Translations under genes and position numbers: made by a program
Assembly: GCA_002432945.1 (NCBI GenBank)
Contig: DJHE01000019.1
Coordinates: 1-18,807 of the forward strand
Origin: Synergistaceae bacterium UBA5827
GTDB lineage: Bacteria > Synergistota > Synergistia > Synergistales > 79-D21
Reading direction: 5' to 3'
Length of the DNA: 18,807 bases
Notes under the pieces: generated by a model
The model's input: the letters and a program-made list of their open reading frames with translations, nothing else
Told to the model about the DNA's origin: nothing
The model's database searches: none
In this document: piece by piece, positions 13,870 to 18,807 of the stretch
Layout: each line of letters opens with the position of its first letter
Position numbering within the stretch: position 1 is the stretch's first letter

Positions 13870-14316
13870 CTACCTCGATCCCGTGCTTCCGAAACCGCCT
13901 GCTTCTCTCACAGTTGAAGAAAGCCGGTCGGTCTCTTCCCACTCGACCTTTGTCACCGGGCAGAAGATCATTTGCGCGATTCGGTCTCCCGGTTCGACGT
14001 GGAAAGGTTCATGCCCCAGGTTCATCAGGATGACCCGGACTTCTCCACGGTAATCGCTATCGATCGTTCCCGGGGTATTCAGGACCATGACCCCTTTTTT
14101 CAGGGCAAGCCCGCTCCTGGACCTTACCTGGGCTTCGTATCCCTGTGGAATCTCCAGGTGAAGTCCCGTTCCCACAAAGCCCCACGAACCCGGTTGTACC
14201 GTAACGGTCTCGACTGACCGAAGATCCACTCCCGATGCCCCCGGAGTCGCATATTCGGGCAGGGGCAACCCGCGGGCACTTTCTTCCCGTTCCAGCTGCA
14301 CCTTAATGACGGTCAC
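13870..14316 (-). CDS. dut: Deoxyuridine 5'-triphosphate nucleotidohydrolase (dUTPase)
   Basis: Hydrolyses dUTP to dUMP and pyrophosphate, keeping uracil out of DNA and feeding dTMP synthesis. 148 residues, a trimeric dUTPase. All five motifs are present: motif 1 YATPGASGVDLRS (22-34), motif 2 RSRSGLAL (65-72), motif 3 NTPGTIDSDYRGEV (80-93, catalytic D86), motif 4 DRIAQMIF and motif 5 REAGGFGSTG (137-146). The GTG start at 14316 follows GGGAGGGGACCC. The start overlaps the 3' end of pnp by 14 bases in another frame, so it is probably coupled to it. Confidence 0.96.
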   Translation of the reverse strand: MTVIKVQLEREESARGLPLPEYATPGASGVDLRSVETVTVQPGSWGFVGTGLHLEIPQGYEAQVRSRSGLALKKGVMVLNTPGTIDSDYRGEVRVILMNLGHEPFHVEPGDRIAQMIFCPVTKVEWEETDRLSSTVREAGGFGSTGSR

Positions 14317-16609
14317 CGGGTCCCCTCCCCCGATCCCTGGGGCCGCTTCCTCTCCTGTCCGGGCGATCTCCGCCGCCGGGACGGCGGTCCCTGCCTTCCC
14401 CCTCCGGCCTGCGCGGTCTTTCGGAAGCAGGACCAGCCGCCGCGCTTGCTGCTGCGATACGTTCCTCCCTCTCCAGCTCCAGGGGATAAGCTTCCGGGAA
14501 CTGCTCTGCCAGATGGTGCTCTTCAGCTTTCTCCAGCAGGCGACGACGGGTAAGGTTCACCCGATTCATGTCATCGATCTCTTTAACCATGACAAGAACC
14601 ATGTCGCCGGGCTTGACCGCGTCCTCAAGTTTCGGAACATGGTGGGTACTGATCTCGCTTACGTGCAGCAAGCCCTCCTTGCCGGGCAGGACTTCGACAA
14701 AAGCCCCGAAGCTCAGCAAGCGCGTCACCTTGCCGTAAAACACCTCACCCGCCTCCGCGTCACGAGTCAGGTCGCGGATGATTTGCAAGGCCTTCTTCGC
14801 GGATTCCTCGTTCGTGGCGCCGATAAAGATCCGGCCGTCATCCTCTACGTTCATCTTGACGCCTGTGGAGGCACAGATTCCACGAATGACCTTGCCGCCG
14901 GGGCCAATGACGTCTCTGATGGAATCCACCGGAACTGTGGTCGTGTACATGCGCGGGGCATAAGGGGAAAGTTCGGGTTTCGGCGCACGAATGGCCTTTT
15001 CCATCTCCCCAAGGATATGCAGCCGACCCTGGCAGGCCTGACCAAGAGCCTTTTCGAGGATCTCCCGGGTAATACCGCCAGCCTTGTTGTCCATCTGGAG
15101 GGCCGTGATGCCAGTTTCCGTTCCGGTGACCTTGAAATCCATGTCGCCGTAATGGTCCTCTAGTCCCTGGATATCGGTCAGGACTTCGACCTTGTCGCCT
15201 TCCTTGATCAGTCCCATTGCAACTCCAGCTACAGGACGGGGAATCGGGACACCCGCATCCATGAGAGCCATGCTTGCCCCGCAGACCGACGCCATCGAGC
15301 TCGAGCCGTTCGATTCGAGGATGTCCGATACAACCCGGACAATGTAGGGGAACTGGTCTTCTGCCGGCATCAGGGAGCGAACCGCCCGTTCGGCCAGGGC
15401 CCCATGCCCGATCTCCCGCCTACCCGGTCCTCTCATGGGACGAACTTCCCCGACAGAATACGGCGGGAAATTATAGTGCAACATAAACCGTTTGGAGGGT
15501 TCGTCGATCTTCAAGCCATCCAGTACCTGCTCGTCCTCACCCACCATCCCGAGGGTGGTCGTTACCAGTGCCTGTGTTTCTCCCCGGGTAAAGAGGGCTG
15601 ATCCGTGCGTCCTCGGCAGGACCCCGACCTCGCAGGAAATCGAGCGAACCTGGTCCATGGTTCTGCCGTCCGCACGGCGCCTTTCGTCTACGGTCATTGC
15701 CCTCATGGCCTTCTTTACAAATTCCTCAATAACGTTGGCAATATAACGGCCCGAATCCGGGAATTCCCCTTCAAGGGCAACAATGGCCTTCTGGCGGATT
15801 TCCGAGATTTTCTCGTTACGCGGTCCCTTGGCGTGGATACCTACCGCTTCGTATATTTCTCCATAGAAATCCTTGCGAATCGTTTCATCGATCGCTTCGA
15901 TGCGCAGTGGGGCAGGAACTTCAACCTTGGGCTTCCCTGCCTTTTCGCGGGCTTCAAGCTGGAACTGGACAAGTCGCTTGATCTGTTCGTGCCCGAATTC
16001 AAGGGCATCAACCATCAACGACTCGGAAACCTCCTTCGCTCCCGCCTCAACCATCGTGATCCCACCCATATGCCCCGCAAGGACCAGGTCAAGCGTGCTC
16101 TGGAGGAGCTGCTCCTCCGTTGGATTGATGACAAACTCTCCATCTATGCAGCCCACCCTTAGGGCTGCGACCGGTCCATCCCAGGGGATTTCAGAGAGGG
16201 TCAGGGCCATCGATGCCGCGTTAATGGCCTGGATATTCGGTGAGTTTACCTGGTCAACCGAAAGAACCGTTGCAACAACATGTACGTCGTTCCTCATGTG
16301 GTCCGGGAAAAGCGAGCGAATCGAGCGGTCGATAATCCGACAGCTCAACGTAGCTGTTTCTGACGGGCGGCCTTCCCGTTTGATGAAACCTCCGGGGATC
16401 TTGCCGGCCGAGTAGAATCGCTCTTCGAAATCCACCAGGAGGGGGAAGAAATCCAGGCCTTCACGGGGTTTTTCAGTCATACAGGCCGTAACAAGCAAAA
16501 CCGTCTCTCCATAAGTGACCAGAACGGCACCGCTCGCCTGCTTTGCGAGTCTCCCCGTTTCGAAGGAAAGTGTCCGTCCTCCCAGCTCAATTGAAAAAGT
16601 TTGAACCAT
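14303..16609 (-). CDS. pnp: Polyribonucleotide nucleotidyltransferase (PNPase)
   Basis: A phosphorolytic 3'-5' exoribonuclease, trimeric in known members, used in mRNA decay. 768 residues. RNase PH domain 1 is at about 10-140 (GLDFFPLLVDFEERFYSAGK and FIKREGRPSE), the helical linker at about 145-230, and RNase PH domain 2 at about 312-535 (RADGRTMDQVR, ALFTRGETQ, SNGSSSMA at 434-441, and EDHYGDMDF with D485 and D491 at the catalytic positions). The KH domain is at about 560-615 (VIGPGGKVIRGI), and S1 at about 620-692 (GKVTRLLSFGAFVEVLPGKEGLLHVSE, split by register). The last 40 or so residues are a low-complexity Arg/Gly/Asp/Pro tail. ATG with AAGGAGG upstream. It follows rpsO, the order also found in E. 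coli. Confidence 0.98.
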   Translation of the reverse strand: MVQTFSIELGGRTLSFETGRLAKQASGAVLVTYGETVLLVTACMTEKPREGLDFFPLLVDFEERFYSAGKIPGGFIKREGRPSETATLSCRIIDRSIRSLFPDHMRNDVHVVATVLSVDQVNSPNIQAINAASMALTLSEIPWDGPVAALRVGCIDGEFVINPTEEQLLQSTLDLVLAGHMGGITMVEAGAKEVSESLMVDALEFGHEQIKRLVQFQLEAREKAGKPKVEVPAPLRIEAIDETIRKDFYGEIYEAVGIHAKGPRNEKISEIRQKAIVALEGEFPDSGRYIANVIEEFVKKAMRAMTVDERRRADGRTMDQVRSISCEVGVLPRTHGSALFTRGETQALVTTTLGMVGEDEQVLDGLKIDEPSKRFMLHYNFPPYSVGEVRPMRGPGRREIGHGALAERAVRSLMPAEDQFPYIVRVVSDILESNGSSSMASVCGASMALMDAGVPIPRPVAGVAMGLIKEGDKVEVLTDIQGLEDHYGDMDFKVTGTETGITALQMDNKAGGITREILEKALGQACQGRLHILGEMEKAIRAPKPELSPYAPRMYTTTVPVDSIRDVIGPGGKVIRGICASTGVKMNVEDDGRIFIGATNEESAKKALQIIRDLTRDAEAGEVFYGKVTRLLSFGAFVEVLPGKEGLLHVSEISTHHVPKLEDAVKPGDMVLVMVKEIDDMNRVNLTRRRLLEKAEEHHLAEQFPEAYPLELEREERIAAASAAAGPASERPRRPEGEGRDRRPGGGDRPDRRGSGPRDRGRGPGDRH

Positions 16610-16673
16610 GATCCGTTAGCCTCCTTGGCTCTTCCTGTATTTTTCTGTCCTTACGAGAATAACATAGGATCAT

Positions 16674-16711
16674 AAAAAAAGGCGAGGACGGCCTTGCCGT
16701 CCCCGCCTTCC
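16674..16711 (-). terminator. Rho-independent terminator of rpsO
   Basis: On the minus strand GGCGGGGACGGC (16707-16696) pairs with GCCGTCCTCGCC (16692-16681), 12 pairs including one wobble, around an AAG loop, followed by seven U residues. A flanking AA/TT extends the stem. It lies 20 bases after the rpsO stop. pnp, 64 bases further on, is therefore expressed by read-through or by a promoter I could not identify. Confidence 0.92.
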
Positions 16712-16727
16712 GCAGGTCTCGCGAAAA

Positions 16728-16994
16728 TCAGTGCCGCAAACCAAGTCGCTGGATGAGGTCCTGGTATCGGTTAAAGTCCTTGCCCTTAAGATAATTCAGG
16801 AGTTTCCTCCGCTGGCCGACCATCATGAGAAGGCCGCGGCGGGAATGAAAATCCTTCTTATGGGTTTTCAGGTGCTCCGTCAGGCTGCGGATCCGGTGGG
16901 TCAGGATTGCTACCTGCACTTCCGGCGATCCCGTATCGGCGCCGTGGACCTTGTACTCCTCGATGATTTTCTGCTTCTCTTCACGTTCGATCAT
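16728..16994 (-). CDS. rpsO: 30S ribosomal protein S15
   Basis: 88 residues, with the family signatures GADTGSPEVQVAILTHRI, LTEHLKTHKKDFHSRRGLL, and RRKLLNYLKGKDFNRYQ to the end. S15 binds the h20-h22 junction of 16S rRNA and, in several bacteria, also its own mRNA leader. The ATG at 16994 is preceded by GGGGTG, a wobble variant of the GAGGTG part of the ribosome-binding site, five bases away. It has its own promoter and terminator. Confidence 0.98.
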   Translation of the reverse strand: MIEREEKQKIIEEYKVHGADTGSPEVQVAILTHRIRSLTEHLKTHKKDFHSRRGLLMMVGQRRKLLNYLKGKDFNRYQDLIQRLGLRH

Positions 16995-17000
16995 GGTGGC

Positions 17001-17068
17001 ACCCCGTTTCTTGCGAATCCCGAGTCCCAGAACGGGGTACGAAACCCCGATCCGAGCGCTGGGTCGGG
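17001..17068 (-). promoter_or_regulatory. Structured rpsO leader RNA with mutually exclusive pairings over the ribosome-binding site
   Basis: In the minus-strand transcript CCCGACCCAG (17068-17059) pairs with CTGGG-AC-TCGGG (17030-17019), enclosing a hairpin CGGGGT/ACCCCG (17049-17044 with 17038-17033). The central ACCCCGTT (17038-17031) is also perfectly complementary, over eight bases, to AACGGGGT (17008-17001), which contains the ribosome-binding site. The two pairings exclude each other. S15 autoregulation through its leader is known in other bacteria; that this is such a site is inferred. Confidence 0.6.
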
Positions 17069-17072
17069 AGAT

Positions 17073-17101
17073 ATTTTATCACCCCCGAAAAATTTATGCA
17101 A
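17073..17101 (-). promoter_or_regulatory. Promoter of rpsO
   Basis: -35 TTGCAT (17101-17096), 17-base spacer, -10 TAAAAT (17078-17073) with an extended-10 TGA just before it. The start near 17066 gives a leader of about 72 bases that contains the whole foldable element. Confidence 0.75.
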
Positions 17102-17120
17102 AGAATGACAATTTTCCCCC

Positions 17121-17149
17121 TCGACAAGGTCTTTTCCATGTGATTTAAT
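17121..17149 (+). promoter_or_regulatory. Promoter of the two-component operon
   Basis: -35 TCGACA (17121-17126), 17-base spacer, -10 TTTAAT (17144-17149) with an extended-10 TGA. Five of six consensus bases match in each box. It is back to back with the rpsO promoter, only 19 bases between the two -35 boxes. Confidence 0.7.
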
Positions 17150-17194
17150 AGAACGGAAATCCCAATTTCATTAGAACCGAGAGGGGGATCAGTA

Positions 17195-17875
17195 ATGAAA
17201 CTGCTGATAATCGAAGACAACAAGGAACTTGTAGAGGTCCTCTCCGAGGGATTCTCCGAAAACGGATATGTGGTCGATTTTACATATGACGGCCAGGATG
17301 GGCTCAAGAAAGCCCGCTCGGGAGACCATGATTGTATCATCCTCGACCTGATGCTGCCAAAGCTTAGCGGTCTGGATATCATCTCTGCCTTGCGTGAGGA
17401 AGGCAAGAAGGTTCCAGTAATCATGCTAACCGCACGGGATTCGATCGAGGATCGCGTCGTGGGGCTCGATCAGGGTGCTGATGACTACCTCATCAAGCCT
17501 TTTGATTTCAGGGAACTGCTTGCCAGGGTAAATGCCCTGATTCGCAGGATCTCCGAGCCGAAGCCTGCCATGTTGCGCTGCGGGCATCTCACGCTCGACC
17601 CCTTGGCAAGGGAATGCCGTGTCGGAGAGGACACCGTTCCTCTAAGGCGGCGGGAGTTCGACATCCTGGAACTCCTTATGCGACACGAAAACCAGGTCTT
17701 CACCCGGGACAAGATCATTTCCAACGTATGGCAGGAAGAATACGAAGGCACGAGCAACGTGGTGGATGTTCACGTGAAGTACCTTCGCGACAAGTTGCGT
17801 CCCTTTGGCCTCGACCTGATGGTCGTGACCGTCCGGGGAGTCGGTTACAAGGTGGTTTGTCCGGACCAGGCTTGA
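17195..17875 (+). CDS. OmpR/PhoB-family response regulator
   Basis: 226 residues. The receiver domain (1-120) has the acidic pair E7/D8 in IIEDN, phosphoacceptor D51 in IILDLMLP, T79 in MLTARD and K101 in LIKPFDF, all the catalytic positions. A winged-helix Trans_reg_C domain follows at about 128-222 (LTLDPLARECRVGEDTVPLRRREFDIL split by register, then HVKYLRDKLRPFG and VTVRGVGYKV). It would bind DNA as a phosphorylated dimer. ATG after GAGGGGGATCAGTA. The kinase gene begins 26 bases downstream, so they form a pair. Nothing in the sequence tells the regulon. Confidence 0.96.
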   Translation: MKLLIIEDNKELVEVLSEGFSENGYVVDFTYDGQDGLKKARSGDHDCIILDLMLPKLSGLDIISALREEGKKVPVIMLTARDSIEDRVVGLDQGADDYLIKPFDFRELLARVNALIRRISEPKPAMLRCGHLTLDPLARECRVGEDTVPLRRREFDILELLMRHENQVFTRDKIISNVWQEEYEGTSNVVDVHVKYLRDKLRPFGLDLMVVTVRGVGYKVVCPDQA

Positions 17876-17901
17876 GGAGCTGTCCGGGGAAAGAGTGCCC
17901 C

Positions 17902-18771
17902 ATGGACGAAGAACGTACCGGCAATGGCCTGCCCTCTCCCGGGGCAGGGTTGAATCTGGCCGGTATATTAGCCGAGTATTTCGAAAAATTCGATATCACC
18001 CATCCGGGTCCTTTACCCCCACTTGAAGGAGAAGACCCTGATTTAAGGCGCCTGGAAGCGGCTTTGTCTGCTTCTGTTGAGCAACTAGGGCATACTTTCG
18101 GTGATTTGCGCCGTTATGCCTCGAATGTGGGCCACGAACTTCTCAACCCCCTCAGCGTGATCAAGGGAAAGGCAGAGGTCACGCTCCTGAGGCCTCGCTC
18201 CAAAGAGTTCTATGAGAAAAAGCTCGCTGAAATCATCGAACATACAAATGCGATGCGAAACATGATCGAGGCCCTGCTTGAGCTCTCCCGGCTTGACTTG
18301 GGCGACCGGCCATCCAATGTTGTACTCCTGGACCTGGAAGAGATCGCCCAGGAGGCCTGCCAGAGATTGGCCCTCATTTTCAACCGGCGCGGGCAACAGG
18401 TGGAAAAAAAGATCCATTCTGCCAAGGCCATGGGAAGATCGGCACTAATTTTGGCTCTTGCGACCAATCTCCTCGACAACGCGAGCAAGTATTCTCCTCC
18501 CGGCGGTCAAATTGGAATCAGGACATATCGGGATGAATGCACTCACGAATCTGTTCTGGAAGTCTGGGATACGGGTCCCGGCATGTCAGAAGAGGAAATC
18601 CGCCGGTGCTTTGATCTTTTTTGGCGTGCTGACGGTTCCAGGCATATGCCTGGTTACGGGATAGGGTTGCCGTTGGTCTACCGGATTGCCCAGATCCATG
18701 GTGGGAAAATCGAGATGCGCTCCGGGACGGGTGAAGGTTTGCTTTTTAGGGTCCGCTTTCCCGAAGCCTGA
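17902..18771 (+). CDS. Histidine kinase, short form without a visible transmembrane or sensor domain
   Basis: 289 residues from ATG 17902, with GAGGAG and GGGGAAAG upstream. The open frame continues upstream inside the regulator gene, but that part is an overlapping frame with no domain and is rejected. An N-terminal stretch of about 60 residues has no hydrophobic span. HisKA is at about 63-130 with the H-box NVGHELLNPLSVI (H78), where the usual SHELRTPL is altered to GHELLNPL. The HATPase has N-box LATNLLDNASKYSPPGG (N193), G1 DTGPGM (223-228), F-box FDLFWRAD and G2 GYGIGLPLV (251-259). It should phosphorylate the adjacent regulator. OmpR-type partners normally have two membrane segments and a HAMP domain; none is seen, so the signal must be cytoplasmic or come from another protein. 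It ends 36 bases from the window edge. Confidence 0.92.
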   Translation: MDEERTGNGLPSPGAGLNLAGILAEYFEKFDITHPGPLPPLEGEDPDLRRLEAALSASVEQLGHTFGDLRRYASNVGHELLNPLSVIKGKAEVTLLRPRSKEFYEKKLAEIIEHTNAMRNMIEALLELSRLDLGDRPSNVVLLDLEEIAQEACQRLALIFNRRGQQVEKKIHSAKAMGRSALILALATNLLDNASKYSPPGGQIGIRTYRDECTHESVLEVWDTGPGMSEEEIRRCFDLFWRADGSRHMPGYGIGLPLVYRIAQIHGGKIEMRSGTGEGLLFRVRFPEA

Positions 18772-18807
18772 AAGAAACGGCATCGAGACAGGAAGAAAGC
18801 GGAAGGG

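Noticed and set aside
17614..17901. N-terminal extension of the histidine kinase into the regulator gene
   Set aside because: It overlaps 262 bases of a well-defined response regulator gene in another frame and gives a Arg/Gly/Pro-rich product with no sensor domain.
1..18807. CRISPR array, insertion sequence, tRNA or toxin-antitoxin or defence locus
   Set aside because: No direct-repeat array, transposase, tRNA-like fold or defence-type protein was seen on either strand.

Overview
The window is a mostly housekeeping stretch of a bacterial chromosome with moderately high G+C by eye. Three things point towards Synergistota or a neighbouring amino-acid-fermenting anaerobe: a TRAP-type periplasmic binding protein divergent from an iron-sulfur L-serine dehydratase, the informational gene cluster, and a pheST-zapA-cvpA-mutS2 run like that of Firmicutes. 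This is an inference from gene content only; 16S or concatenated-protein phylogeny would decide it. I see no insertion sequence, prophage, CRISPR array, tRNA or rRNA.

Layout. At the left edge (1-262, minus) is the N-terminal part of a DctP-type binding protein. It is separated by a 369-base divergent control region, with several dyads, from sdaA (632-2179, plus), which ends in a strong hairpin terminator. Everything from 16994 down to 2339 is then on the minus strand. In transcription order: rpsO (own promoter, structured leader, own terminator); pnp-dut (overlapping); thrS (own promoter); infC-rpmI-rplT (own promoter and a leader with an intrinsic terminator); pheS-pheT; a 70-aa coiled-coil gene; a zapA-like gene; cvpA; mutS2; and a gntR-type regulator gene. 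At the right end, divergent from rpsO, lies a two-component pair: an OmpR-type response regulator (17195-17875) and a short histidine kinase without a visible membrane segment (17902-18771).

Functional themes. Most of the minus-strand block makes or controls the translation machinery (S15, PNPase, ThrRS, IF3, L35, L20, PheRS). It is unusually rich in candidate RNA-level control: a base-pairing switch over the rpsO ribosome-binding site, an attenuator-like leader before infC whose probable start codon is AUA, and a terminator hairpin directly before the pheS ribosome-binding site. The distal pheST operon carries cell-division and DNA-maintenance genes and ends with a regulator that might act on the serine/TRAP locus next door; that link is an inference.

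I find no clearly undescribed multi-gene system here. The most rewarding items are the leader RNAs, the AUA start of infC and the apparently soluble, sensor-poor histidine kinase.
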